A stretch of DNA of 64,000 nt from CAWIUB01 sp963839995 (GCA_963839995.1 CAWIXH010000021.1:1-64000), one strand, 5' to 3'. Positions 17,055 through 25,546 are shown, counted from the stretch's first letter. Translations and numbers: made by a program. Notes: a model not told the origin generated them from the letters alone.

Positions 17055-18050
17055 TCAGCTGCGGCCGAGCACCTCGTCGCGGATGCGCGACCAGGCGATC
17101 CCATGGGCGAACGCCTGCGCAATCGCTAATTCTGCCTGCCAGTCGAGCAGGTGGCGGGCCCGGTCCACCCGGGCGTAGCAGCCGATCCCGTCGCCGGGGC
17201 GGGCCGGTGCCTGGATCACGTCCAGGGTCGTGCCGACCGCGTCCTCGAATGCCGCGACGAGTTCGCGCACCGTGGTGCCCGTCCCGGTGCCGATGTTGAC
17301 CACGTTGTACCCGCCTGTTGGCAGCACCGAGTCGAACCGCTCCACGGCCTGGACGTGCGCCCGGGCGACGTCCCACACGTGCAGGTAGTCGCGAATGGCA
17401 GAGCCGTCGCGGGTGGGCCAGTCCACGCCGGTGATCGTGAACGGAGTACCGGTCGTGTAGGCCTCGATCAGCTTTCCCCAGGCGTGGGTGGGGCGGGCGA
17501 CCTGCAGCCCGGTGCGCAGCTTCGGGTCGGCGCCGACGGGATTGAAGTAGCGCAGCGAGATCGCGTCGATCAGCCCGGCGTCGGCAGCATCGTGTAGCAC
17601 CTGCTCGGCCATCGCCTTGCTGCGCGCGTATGGGCTGGCCGGTTCGACCGGCGACGATTCGTCCACCGTGAGGTCGGCGCCCGGCGCGTACACCGCGGCT
17701 GACGAGCTGAACAGCAGCCTCCGGCAGCCGGCCGCGACGAGATGCTGAATGAGCTCGACGGTCTTCGCGACGTTGTTGCGGTAGTAGTGCAGCGGCCTGG
17801 TCACAGACTCCGGTACGACGATCGAGGCGGCACAATGCACGACCGCGGCGATGTCCTGATGCTCGGTGAAGATGCGCCGGATCAGGTCGCCGTCCGCGAC
17901 GTCGCCGAGGTAGAACGCGTAGCGCGCGGCGAAGGCGCGCACGCCTCGGCTGAGATCGTCGAGCAGGATCGGGGTGTGTCCCGCGTCCTCGCACGCGGAG
18001 GCGATCGTGCTGCCGACGAACCCCGCGCCGCCGGTGATCAGGAGCTTCAC
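17055..18050 (-). CDS. galE: UDP-glucose 4-epimerase
   Basis: A 331-residue extended short-chain dehydrogenase that interconverts UDP-glucose and UDP-galactose. The NAD-binding start is LLITGGAGFVGSTIASACED; the catalytic Ser/Tyr/Lys appear in LLFSSSAAVYAPG and SPYARSKAMAEQ, with SLRYFNPVGADP and RDYLHVWDVARAH further on. The GTG at 18050 overlaps the stop of the upstream flavoprotein gene (GTGA), so the two form an operon. The frame is open further upstream only through the neighbouring gene. Confidence 0.94.
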   Translation of the reverse strand: MKLLITGGAGFVGSTIASACEDAGHTPILLDDLSRGVRAFAARYAFYLGDVADGDLIRRIFTEHQDIAAVVHCAASIVVPESVTRPLHYYRNNVAKTVELIQHLVAAGCRRLLFSSSAAVYAPGADLTVDESSPVEPASPYARSKAMAEQVLHDAADAGLIDAISLRYFNPVGADPKLRTGLQVARPTHAWGKLIEAYTTGTPFTITGVDWPTRDGSAIRDYLHVWDVARAHVQAVERFDSVLPTGGYNVVNIGTGTGTTVRELVAAFEDAVGTTLDVIQAPARPGDGIGCYARVDRARHLLDWQAELAIAQAFAHGIAWSRIRDEVLGRS

Positions 18051-19498
18051 GGGCGGGATTCCAGCAGCCGCAGCCAGATCTCGCTCACCGTCGGGTAGGA
18101 CGGGACCGCATGCCACAGCGTCGAGATCGGCACCTTGCCGATGACCGCCACGGTCGCCGCATGCACCAGCTCGGCGACTTCCGGGCCGACGAAGGTGGCC
18201 CCGACCAGCGTGTCGGTGCCTCGGTCGATCACCAGCTTCGCTCGGCCCGTGTATCCGTCACGTAACAGCGACGCACCGGCGATCGATCCGAGGTCGAACT
18301 CGACCGCCTGCACGTCGATACCCCCGTCGCGCGCCTCTTGCTCGGTGGGGCCGACGGACGCGACCTGCGGGTCGGTGAACGTCACCTGTGGGACGGCCCC
18401 GTGGTCGGCGAGATCGAGGAACCCGGCCCCGTCGAGCGGACGCCCCTCGGCCCGGGCGGCGATCACCGCGCCGCAGATCCGGGCCTGGTATTTGCCCATG
18501 TGTGTGAGCAGGGCCTTGCCGGTGATATCGCCGACGGCGTACAGCCAATCGCCGGTTATCCCCTCGACGGTCAGGTGGTCGTTGGTGCTGAGGAACCCCT
18601 TGCCGGGCAGGCCGATCGTCTCCAGGCCGAGGTCGCTGCTGGCCGGCGTGCGCCCCGCGGCCACCACCAGTTCATCGACGGTGATCCTCTGCCCGCCGAA
18701 GGTCACCGTGACCTCGCCACCGTGCACATGCCCTTCGCCGGCGTCGCGGACCTCCGGGCGTTCGACTCGCTCGACCGACCCGCCGAGGTGCACCTGGATG
18801 CCCCGCTGCTCGAACGCCTGCCTGACAAGCTCCCCCGCGAACTGCTCGTTGCGCGCAAGCAGCGACGGAACCGTCTCGATGATCGTGAGCGACTCGACAC
18901 CCAGCCCGTGCAACCAGGCCGCCGCCTCGCAGGCCACCACACCGCCGCCGACAATCGCCACCCGGCGCGGGATCTCGTGCAGGTTAGTCACGTCGCGTGA
19001 GATCCACGGTCGCGCCTCACGCATGCCCGGCACCGGCGGGACGGCCGCCGTGGTGCCGCTGGCGAGGACGACGGCGTGCCGGGCATGCAGCGTGCGCGTC
19101 GACCCGTCGGCAGCGGTCGCCTCGACGGTCCGCTCGCCCGCGAGACGACCGTGCCCGCGCACCACGTCGATGCGGTTATCGGTAGCCCACTTCACCTGCG
19201 ACGAGTCGTCGTGGTTGTGCACGAACTCGTCGCGGCGCTTCAGGACGGCGGCAACATCCAGGTCCGGCTCGGCCCGTACGCCCGGCATCGCCTGCGCCGC
19301 GGCTAGCAGTTCGACCGGCCGCAACAGCGCCTTGCTCGGCATACACGCCCAGTACGAGCACTCGCCGCCGACTAGCTGGTGCTCGACGATTACCGCGGTC
19401 CGGTCGCTGCCCTTGATCGCGTAGTCCGCCGCGTTTTCGCCGGGCGGCCCACCGCCGACCACGATGACATCCCAGGTGTCCTTGTTGACATCCGCCAT
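18047..19498 (-). CDS. Pyridine nucleotide-disulfide oxidoreductase
   Basis: A 483-residue FAD- and NAD(P)-dependent enzyme of the lipoamide dehydrogenase/mercuric reductase superfamily. FAD motif VIVVGGGPPGENAADYA, redox-active pair in GGECSYWACMPSK (Cys 47, Cys 52), second Rossmann motif RVAIVGGGVVACEAAAWL and FAD motif WLYAVGDITG are intact. At the C-terminal active site, where lipoamide dehydrogenases have His-Pro-Thr-x-x-Glu, this protein has SYPTVSE, i.e. Tyr for His, as in mercuric reductases. It is therefore probably not a classical lipoamide dehydrogenase. ATG at 19498; GTG-overlap operon with galE. Confidence 0.85.
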   Translation of the reverse strand: MADVNKDTWDVIVVGGGPPGENAADYAIKGSDRTAVIVEHQLVGGECSYWACMPSKALLRPVELLAAAQAMPGVRAEPDLDVAAVLKRRDEFVHNHDDSSQVKWATDNRIDVVRGHGRLAGERTVEATAADGSTRTLHARHAVVLASGTTAAVPPVPGMREARPWISRDVTNLHEIPRRVAIVGGGVVACEAAAWLHGLGVESLTIIETVPSLLARNEQFAGELVRQAFEQRGIQVHLGGSVERVERPEVRDAGEGHVHGGEVTVTFGGQRITVDELVVAAGRTPASSDLGLETIGLPGKGFLSTNDHLTVEGITGDWLYAVGDITGKALLTHMGKYQARICGAVIAARAEGRPLDGAGFLDLADHGAVPQVTFTDPQVASVGPTEQEARDGGIDVQAVEFDLGSIAGASLLRDGYTGRAKLVIDRGTDTLVGATFVGPEVAELVHAATVAVIGKVPISTLWHAVPSYPTVSEIWLRLLESRP

Positions 19499-19684
19499 GG
19501 CGCACACGCTAACGAGCCGCACGCGAAGCCGCTGCACGGTGAACGATTACGCTCGCCTTAAGGAGCTTGGTTTGCTCGACGTCTGGATCGGCTGAAGCCG
19601 TCAAGGTCGGGTCAGGGTGAGGGCGCCCAGCTGGAGCAGCATGCCGGGGTCGTCGCGGACGGCCAAGCGCAGCGTCAGGTGGAG

Positions 19685-20032
19685 TCAACCGACGAGTCCG
19701 TCAGGCATGGCGCGGGCGACGGCGGCGGCCCGGCTGGTGACCTGCAGCCGCTCGAAGATGTTCTCCAGGTGTTTGCGCACCGTATTCTCCGACAGGCCGA
19801 GGTGCCGCGCGATCTGCCGGTTGGTGAGGCCTGAGGCCACCAGCTGCAGTAGCTGAACTTGGCGGCCGGTGAGGTCGGCTTGGTCGTGAGTGCGCGCCAC
19901 GACCGCATTCCGTCCGTCGACAGCGACAGGCTTAGTCTCAGCGATTCGTCCCGCACCAACGGGCGGGTCACCCTGTTGGCGTGACGCCGGCCGGCTTGCA
20001 GGGGGAAGCCGGGCGATGCCCTGGCCTCGCAC
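19685..20032 (-). pseudogene. LuxR-family regulator remnant (C-terminal HTH only)
   Basis: An intact LuxR-type DNA-binding domain is readable at the 3' end (LTGRQVQLLQLVASGLTNRQ, then IARHLGLSENTVRKHLENIF), but nothing homologous precedes it. The upstream part of the frame overlaps an oppositely oriented ligase fragment. Full LuxR regulators have a receiver, ATPase or PAS domain here, so this is most likely a truncated gene. A functional single-domain regulator cannot be excluded. Confidence 0.65.
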
Positions 20033-20143
20033 ATCAGGCCGACGATCGGGGTGACCGTCGACGTTGAGGTGCTGCAGCCCGACGAGGCGGAACGCTCGCT
20101 GGGCAAGATTCGGCGCATCGTCGACGAACGCGGTGTCCGTTGA
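19997..20143 (+). pseudogene. Acyl-CoA ligase C-terminal fragment (PaaK-like)
   Basis: One frame reads PGDALASHIRPTIGVTVDVE followed by VLQPDEAERSLGKIRRIVDE and a stop. This pattern resembles the C-terminal AMP-binding domain of phenylacetate-CoA ligase-like enzymes (RSxGKxxRxxDxR ending). The adenylation domain is absent. It is the left-over 3' end of a ligase gene, abutting the LuxR remnant. Confidence 0.45.
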
Positions 20144-20183
20144 CCGTCCTGGGCCGCAACGGGGCCCGACTAGGATTTAGCGG

Positions 20184-21617
20184 GTGACGCGCCCGGACGA
20201 ACAGCCCGCGAGGGTGCCCGGCAGACGTCGCTGGTCGCCGCGGCTGATCGCCGCCGTCGCGGCCGGTAAGAGCGCGGCCACTGCATCCCGGCTGCTCGGC
20301 CGGGGCGGAGGCACGTCGCTGCCCGGCATGATCGCCCGCCGTATCCACCCGGGCGTGCTAGCCGACCTTGTCGGCGAGTCGGGCATCCCGTCCGTGGCGA
20401 TCACCGGCAGCAACGGGAAGACCACCACGGCCCGCTTCACGGCCGCGCTGCTGCGCGGCGAAGGCGTGCGGCTAGTGCACAACGCGGCGGGCGCGAACCT
20501 GCAGCAGGGCGTCACCACGCTCGCCGTCGACTCGGCGACGTTCGGGGCGAGGATGCCGGCCGGCATGTTCCTGGCCGAGGTGGACGAGGGCGCGCTGTTG
20601 CAGGTGGCACCGGAGATCCGTCCCCGGGTGCTTGTGGTGCTCGACATCTTCCGCGACCAGCTGGACCGCTTCGGTGAGATCTACGCGGTGGCCCGGGCGA
20701 TCGAGTCGGTGGCCGCGAAGCTGCCATCCTCGTCCACGCTGGTCGTGAACGCCGACGATCCGTTGGTCGCGCAGATGGTGGCCGACGGCGCGAGCAAGCG
20801 GATCACGTTCGGCTTCGACGTCCCGGAGTCGTTCGACAAGATAACTTCGGCGGCCGACACAATCCGCTGCCCCCGCTGCCGGGTCGATCTGCAGTACGAC
20901 TACCTGTACCTCAGCCACCTCGGGGCGTATCACTGTGGCAATTGCGGGCTGGCCCGCCCGCCGCTGCACGTCGCGGTCACCAGCGTCGAGATCGAGGGCC
21001 TCGCGGCCACGTCGTGCACGATCCGCACACCGGACGGTGAGATCGCGCTGCGAATCCCGCAGGCGGGGATCCACGTCGCCTACAACGCCGTGGCCGCGAT
21101 CGCCATCTGCTACGCGCTCGGGGTGCCGGTGCCGCAGGCGGCGCAATCCCTGGCTGAGGTGCGCACCGCCTTCGGCCGTATGCAGCAGATCCAGGCAGGC
21201 GAGCACGAGATCGTGCTGGCGTTCGCGAAGAACCCGACCTCGTTCAACGCGATGCTGCGTACGCTGCACGCTGCCGGCGAGCCTAGGCATCTGCTGACGG
21301 CGTTCAGCAACACGCTGATCGACGGCGAGGACTTCGGCTGGCTGTGGGACGTCGATTTCGAGTCCGCGGCGCCTGAACTGGATCGGGTGACGGTTTCCGG
21401 GCTGCGCGCGGACGAGCTGGCCAACCGGCTGAAGTATGCAGGCGTCGATCCGAAGCAGATCGTCGTCGTCGACAACCAGCCGGACGCCCTGGACGCGGCG
21501 CTGGGTGCCGTGCCGCCCGGACAGCGGCTGTGCGTGATCAGCGGCTACACGCCCACCATCCAGTTCAGCGAGCAGATGCGGCGGCGCGGCTGGGTAGAAA
21601 GGTACTGGAAGCAGTGA
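20184..21617 (+). CDS. murT: Lipid II isoglutaminyl synthase, MurT subunit
   Basis: The ligase subunit of the MurT-GatD complex, which amidates the D-glutamate of lipid II. The 477-residue Mur-ligase-like protein has the ATP-binding loop ITGSNGKTTTARF (about 73-84), a four-cysteine zinc ribbon (CPRCRVDLQYDY ... CGNCGLARPP) inserted in the middle domain as in other MurT proteins, and the C-terminal DUF1727 region (FAKNPTSFNAMLRTL). The GTG start at 20184 was chosen at the head of the conserved basic N-terminus. Its stop overlaps the gatD start by four bases, consistent with an obligate heterodimer. Confidence 0.96.
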   Translation: MTRPDEQPARVPGRRRWSPRLIAAVAAGKSAATASRLLGRGGGTSLPGMIARRIHPGVLADLVGESGIPSVAITGSNGKTTTARFTAALLRGEGVRLVHNAAGANLQQGVTTLAVDSATFGARMPAGMFLAEVDEGALLQVAPEIRPRVLVVLDIFRDQLDRFGEIYAVARAIESVAAKLPSSSTLVVNADDPLVAQMVADGASKRITFGFDVPESFDKITSAADTIRCPRCRVDLQYDYLYLSHLGAYHCGNCGLARPPLHVAVTSVEIEGLAATSCTIRTPDGEIALRIPQAGIHVAYNAVAAIAICYALGVPVPQAAQSLAEVRTAFGRMQQIQAGEHEIVLAFAKNPTSFNAMLRTLHAAGEPRHLLTAFSNTLIDGEDFGWLWDVDFESAAPELDRVTVSGLRADELANRLKYAGVDPKQIVVVDNQPDALDAALGAVPPGQRLCVISGYTPTIQFSEQMRRRGWVERYWKQ

Positions 21618-22423
21618 AGCAGCCCGAATTTCCCACGCTTCGGTTCGCGCATCTGTATCCCTCGCTGCTCAATGTCGCCGGCGACGGCGGCAACCTGACG
21701 GCCTTGCTGCGCCGGTGCGCGTGGCGCGGGATCCCGACCGAGGTGCAGAACATCGGCCTGGACGGGCAGATCGACTACACCACGTTCGACATCGTGCTAC
21801 TGCACGGCGGCCAGGACGTCGAGATGAGCGTGGTCGCGGCCGACGTGCACCGCAACGCCGCGTCGCTGCGGGAGGCCGCAGATGCGCAGGTGCTGATGTT
21901 TGCCGTCTGCGCCGGGCTGCAGCTGTTCGGCCACCGGTACATCCCGACCTCGGGGCCGGCCTTGCAGGGGGCGGCGGTCCTCGATCTAGAAACGCGGGGA
22001 GGGCCGCAGCGGTTCATGCAGCACGCCGCGTGCGACGTCACCCTGGACGGCGAGACGCAGACCGTCGTCGGCTTCGAGAACCACAGCGGCGTCACCGAAC
22101 TTGGTGCCGGTGCCGAGCCGTTCGGACGTGTCGTGGCAGGCGGCGGCAACAACGGCCGTGACGGGCTCGAGGGCGCGAAACGCGACCGGGTGTACGCCAC
22201 CTATCTGCATGGACCGGTGCTGCCGAAGAACCCGTGGCTGACCGACCAGCTGATCCGGATGGCGCTCGAACGCAGACTCGGCGGCCCGGTGGATCTCGCG
22301 CCGCTGGACGACGCGATCGAGCTGCGCAACCACGCGGTGTCGCTACGCAAGGCCGTCGAGCACAAGGGCCAGCTCACTGCCATCGAGCCGGCCACCCTGG
22401 GCCGCACGCCCGTCAACAGCTGA
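21614..22423 (+). CDS. gatD: Lipid II isoglutaminyl synthase, GatD glutaminase subunit
   Basis: A 269-residue class I glutamine amidotransferase-like protein that supplies ammonia to MurT. The N-terminus has LYPSLLNVAGDGGN, the nucleophile is Cys 99 in MFAVCAGLQLFG, and the catalytic His lies in YATYLHGPVLPKNP. The GTG at 21614 forms a GTGA overlap with murT; the longer open frame upstream lies inside murT and was rejected. Together these two genes implicate amidated isoglutamine in the wall, important for cross-linking. Confidence 0.96.
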   Translation: MKQPEFPTLRFAHLYPSLLNVAGDGGNLTALLRRCAWRGIPTEVQNIGLDGQIDYTTFDIVLLHGGQDVEMSVVAADVHRNAASLREAADAQVLMFAVCAGLQLFGHRYIPTSGPALQGAAVLDLETRGGPQRFMQHAACDVTLDGETQTVVGFENHSGVTELGAGAEPFGRVVAGGGNNGRDGLEGAKRDRVYATYLHGPVLPKNPWLTDQLIRMALERRLGGPVDLAPLDDAIELRNHAVSLRKAVEHKGQLTAIEPATLGRTPVNS

Positions 22424-22443
22424 GGTGGCGGCAGACTGGCCTG

Positions 22444-22701
22444 ATGCGGGTCACGATTCGGGTTAGGCCGGCAGCCAGCCGGTCGAGCGTGGGCGGCGAG
22501 CACGATGGCGCTTTGATCGTCCGGGTGACTGCTCGCGCCGTCGACGGCCAGGCGACGGAGGCCGCGTTGGCTGCGGTGGCCGAGGCGTTCGGCGTTCGGC
22601 GCCGATCAGTAACGCTCGTGACGGGCACGTCCAGCCGAACGAAAGTGATCGACATCGCTGGCGGGGATCCATCGACCCTTGATCGGCTCCTCACGGCCTG
22701 A
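22444..22701 (+). CDS. DUF167 (YggU) family protein
   Basis: An 85-residue single-domain protein. The pattern MRVTIRVRPAASRSSVGG, then LIVRVTARAVDGQATEAALA, and TLVTGTSSRTKVIDIAG matches the DUF167/UPF0235 fold, found across bacteria and eukaryotes with no established biochemical role. ATG at 22444, 20 bp after gatD, so it may be on the murT-gatD transcript. Confidence 0.85.
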   Translation: MRVTIRVRPAASRSSVGGEHDGALIVRVTARAVDGQATEAALAAVAEAFGVRRRSVTLVTGTSSRTKVIDIAGGDPSTLDRLLTA

Positions 22702-22734
22702 GTCGACCAGGCTCGCCGCAGCGACCGGGAGGAC

Positions 22735-22920
22735 TCAGCCGAAGCGGGCGCGGGCGATGCGGGCGCGCGCGTGGCGCTTCAGCTGCGCCAGGCCGGAGGC
22801 ATCGCCCTCGATGCTGGTCATGAGCTCCGGGTCGGCGGGATACAGCAGCTCCCAATCCGGCGCACCGGCGTCGAGCTTCTCGACGGGGTGCCGGGGGCCG
22901 TCACCTGCTGCTGGGCTCAT
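22735..22920 (-). CDS. Small hypothetical protein (61 aa)
   Basis: A short hydrophilic protein with an aromatic-acidic centre (APDWELLYPADPELMTSIEG) and a basic helical end (QLKRHARARIARARFG). It starts 13 bp after the stop of the membrane protein upstream on the same strand, so both probably share a transcript. The composition looks coding rather than random, but no family is recognised. Confidence 0.55.
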   Translation of the reverse strand: MSPAAGDGPRHPVEKLDAGAPDWELLYPADPELMTSIEGDASGLAQLKRHARARIARARFG

Positions 22921-22933
22921 CGCTCGCTCGCTC

Positions 22934-23398
22934 TCAGACGCCTCGTGACACGTTCACTATAGCGCCGACCACGATCGCGAGAACGGACAAAAGCAGCAGC
23001 ACGGACGCTAGCTTCAGTCGCTGGGCCTTGGTGATCAGCCGCTGCTCGTCTTGCTGGTGCAGGTCGATGCGGGTGTTGAGCAGCACCATCCGGGTGATGG
23101 AGGCTTCGACACTCAGATACCGGTCGCGCAGCTCCAGGGGGCTGATGCCCTTGTCGACGCGGGGATACAGAGCTCCCCCGCCGACCACGCCGGCCGCCAG
23201 GGCGACGATCTGCCCCACAAGCCCGGCGACGCCAGGCCTGGTGCCCACCAGGACGACAAGCACACCGGCCGCGGTGAGGATCAGCCCGGCCTTCGTGTCG
23301 ATGCCGTTCGCCCGGTTGCGGTAGGACCTCTCTTCGCGGTCGAGTTCGGCCTCGACCAGCCCGATCGACGGGATCTGTGTCGGGTCGAGCGGCTGCAC
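22934..23398 (-). CDS. Small three-helix membrane protein (PycTM/SLATT-like layout)
   Basis: A 154-residue protein. A soluble N-terminus with LVEAELDREERSYRNRANGI leads into two closely spaced helices (DTKAGLILTAAGVLVVLVG and VGQIVALAAGVVGGGALYP). A helical linker with RMVLLNTRIDLHQQDEQRLI is followed by a third helix (LASVLLLLSVLAIVVGAI). The DxKAxxxL entry to the first helix and the Asn/Lys-rich linker resemble the effector domains PycTM and SLATT known from nucleotide-signalling defence systems, but no cyclase or sensor gene lies nearby, so the similarity may be only architectural. GTG at 23398 is preceded by GAGAGAGG. Confidence 0.6.
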   Translation of the reverse strand: MQPLDPTQIPSIGLVEAELDREERSYRNRANGIDTKAGLILTAAGVLVVLVGTRPGVAGLVGQIVALAAGVVGGGALYPRVDKGISPLELRDRYLSVEASITRMVLLNTRIDLHQQDEQRLITKAQRLKLASVLLLLSVLAIVVGAIVNVSRGV

Positions 23399-23470
23399 GA
23401 CTGGAACCTCTCTCGGGACGGCTCGCCCATCGTCCCGCACTGTTACGACAATCGCGGGAAGTCGGCGACA

Positions 23471-24181
23471 ATGCGGCTCATGGCTGTGGTTCGGGTCGCC
23501 ACGTACAACATTCGCTCGCTGCGTGACGACAAAACGGCGGTGGTCCGGGTGATCACGGCGCTGCGCGCGCAGATCGTGTGCATCCAGGAGGCGCCGCGAT
23601 TCCTGTTCTGGCGGCGCAAGTGCCGCTGGCTGGCGCGGGCATCCGGCATGAAGATCATCTGCGGTGGGCGTTCGGCGGCCGCCAATCTGCTGCTCGCAGC
23701 GCCCGCCGTACATGTCGCGGAGACGCGCGACGTGCTGCTCAGCAAGGATTCCCGGCTGCATCAGCGCGGCGCAGCGCTGGCCGACGTGACGGCGAACGGC
23801 GCGCGGTTCGTCGTCGCCGGGACACACCTGGACGGTGTCGAGGCACCGCGGCTACGCCATATCGACGAACTGCATCGCGTCCTCGACGCGTTCACTCCTG
23901 CCGGCGTGCCCGCCGTGGTGGCCGGCGACATCAACGATCAGCCCGGGTCCGAGGCGTGGGCGCGGCTCACCGAGCGGCGCGTCGACGCCGCCGCGGTGCA
24001 GAGCATCGGCGATCCGATGACCAACCAGCCGCTGACCCCCACACGGCGGATCGACGCGATCTTCGCTGCCCCCGAGCTGATCGTGCGGGAGACCGAAGCG
24101 GTCGACTCCCCCGACGTGAACGTCGCGAGCGACCATCGGCCGGTCGTCACGGAGTTGGACGTGCCAAGCCTGCCAGGGTGA
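23471..24181 (+). CDS. Endonuclease/exonuclease/phosphatase-family protein
   Basis: A 236-residue protein with the DNase I-like fold. All core motifs are present: ATYNIRSLRDD, the metal-binding Glu in VCIQEAPRF, GTHLDGVEAPR, the metal/base pair in AGDINDQPGS, and the catalytic His in SDHRPVVTEL. The substrate could be nucleic acid, phosphoinositide or another phosphodiester. Two in-frame ATGs (23471, 23480) are possible starts. No signal peptide, so cytoplasmic. Confidence 0.87.
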   Translation: MRLMAVVRVATYNIRSLRDDKTAVVRVITALRAQIVCIQEAPRFLFWRRKCRWLARASGMKIICGGRSAAANLLLAAPAVHVAETRDVLLSKDSRLHQRGAALADVTANGARFVVAGTHLDGVEAPRLRHIDELHRVLDAFTPAGVPAVVAGDINDQPGSEAWARLTERRVDAAAVQSIGDPMTNQPLTPTRRIDAIFAAPELIVRETEAVDSPDVNVASDHRPVVTELDVPSLPG

Positions 24182-24295
24182 CTAAGGTCACCCCGCAGCG
24201 CCACACGGCCCGGATTGCTTGAGCTCGCAGCTACCCGTCGGGGTTGGGCCCGGCCCTGCCCCTACTTGATCAACTTTTGCCCGCGTTCAGGTCAT

Positions 24296-24313
24296 CGTTA
24301 CCGTGCCGTAACG
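24296..24313. promoter_or_regulatory. Inverted repeat with GTTACCGTG upstream of wall hydrolase gene
   Basis: CGTTAC-CGTGCC-GTAACG is a perfect 6-bp inverted repeat 46 bp before the ATG at 24359. The nonamer GTTACCGTG within it recurs at 25699-25707 upstream of the second peptidoglycan hydrolase. GTTAC/GTAAC half-sites resemble those described for the actinobacterial cell-cycle regulator MtrA, which controls such genes; this assignment is inferred. Confidence 0.45.
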
Positions 24314-24358
24314 CTTCTGACCACACACGAAACAAACACGGGGACTGAGAACACTTCC

Positions 24359-25492
24359 ATGCGGCGCAGCTTGAAGATCACTACGTACGCGGCAGCACTT
24401 GCGATCATTGCCGGCGGCACGTTTGCCTGGACCGCGGTCGACAAGACCGTCCACCTCGAAGTTGATGGCCAACCGAAGACGGTGCACACCCTGGGCAGCC
24501 ACGTCCAAGACGCGCTCTCCGCCGGGGGGTATGCCGTGGCGGCGCACGACATCGTGGCACCGGCGCCGGGCGTCGCGATCCACGACGGCAGCCGGATCGT
24601 GCTGCACCGGGGCCGGCTGCTGCAGCTGACCGTCGACGGCGCGAAGCGTCAGGCGTGGACGACCGTGCCGACCGTCGCCGCGGCATTCGCCGACCTCGGC
24701 CTCCCGCCGCAGACCTTCGTCTCGGTCTCCCGCGACCAGCGCCTGCCGCTGACCCCGACCGCGATCGAGGTGCGAACGCCCAAGCAGGTCAGCGTCAAAC
24801 ACGACGGCACCACCGAGCGGCTGACGACCACGGCCGCGACCGTCGGGCAACTGCTGACCGACGCCGGCATCCAGCGGGGCGATCTCGACCGGCTCTCCGT
24901 GCAGCCGACGGCGGCGATCACCGCAGGCCAGACCATCGTTCTGCAGCGGGTGCGGTCCACTCGGGTCACCAAGATTGAGCCCATCCCGTTCGCGAGCCGC
25001 CAGCAGCAGGACAACACCCTGGACGTGGGCACCTCCAAGGTCGTCACCGAAGGCGTCGCGGGCGCCAAGCAGATCACCTACGCCCTCGCGTACGTCGACG
25101 GCAAACTCGCCGCACGGACGGTCGTCAGCACCAAGGTCGCCAAGCCCGCCACGCCTCGGGTGGTCAAGGTAGGGACGCTCGCGGTCACCCCGCAGCAGAT
25201 CGCCGCGCAGCTGGTGGCGGCCCGTGGCTGGGGAACGGACCAGATGAGCTGCCTGACGCTGCTCTGGAACCACGAGAGCGGCTGGCGGGTGGATGCCGAG
25301 AACGCTGACAGCGGGGCGTACGGCATCCCACAGTCGCTGCCGGGCGACAAGATGGCGTCGGCCGGGCCGGACTGGCAGACGAACCCGCGCACCCAGATCA
25401 CCTGGGGTCTCGACTACATCGCCGGCGTGTACGGCCTGCGGGGCCTGGGGCCACGAGCTCGACGTCAACTGGTACTGAGCCAGGGGTACTGA
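24359..25492 (+). CDS. DUF348/G5-domain peptidoglycan hydrolase, probable 3' frameshift
   Basis: Exported wall hydrolase related to RpfB. After a signal peptide/anchor (KITTYAALAIIAGGTFAW) come three ubiquitin-like DUF348 repeats (start VHLEVDGQPKTV, LQLTVDGAKRQA, VSVKHDGTTERL), a G5 domain (about 225-300) and a lysozyme-like transglycosylase domain with SCLTLLWNHESGW and GAYGIPQ. The family normally ends YG-x-P-C-x-A-W and a short tail. Here that ending (CGAWGHELDVNWY, stop at 25476-25478) is found in another frame after base 25436; in the annotated frame it becomes LRGLGPRARRQL. The conserved second cysteine is therefore lost, by a real mutation or a sequence error. Confidence 0.85.
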   Translation: MRRSLKITTYAAALAIIAGGTFAWTAVDKTVHLEVDGQPKTVHTLGSHVQDALSAGGYAVAAHDIVAPAPGVAIHDGSRIVLHRGRLLQLTVDGAKRQAWTTVPTVAAAFADLGLPPQTFVSVSRDQRLPLTPTAIEVRTPKQVSVKHDGTTERLTTTAATVGQLLTDAGIQRGDLDRLSVQPTAAITAGQTIVLQRVRSTRVTKIEPIPFASRQQQDNTLDVGTSKVVTEGVAGAKQITYALAYVDGKLAARTVVSTKVAKPATPRVVKVGTLAVTPQQIAAQLVAARGWGTDQMSCLTLLWNHESGWRVDAENADSGAYGIPQSLPGDKMASAGPDWQTNPRTQITWGLDYIAGVYGLRGLGPRARRQLVLSQGY

Positions 25493-25510
25493 GCTAGGCG
25501 AGAATTGGGC

Positions 25511-25546
25511 GGCCCGGCGGGCTCGAGTTGCTATGTCCGCCGGGCC
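25511..25546. terminator. Strong hairpin after wall hydrolase gene
   Basis: GGCCCGGCGG (25511-25520) pairs perfectly with CCGCCGGGCC (25537-25546) around a 16-base loop. It lies 18-32 bp after the two candidate stops of the hydrolase gene, as expected for an actinobacterial terminator without a T-run. Confidence 0.65.

Noticed and set aside
24359..25492. True resuscitation-promoting factor (Rpf domain)
   Set aside because: The N-terminal DUF348/G5 layout matches RpfB, but the catalytic domain has SCLTLLWNHESGW and GAYGIPQ of the SLT-like type, not the Rpf signature.
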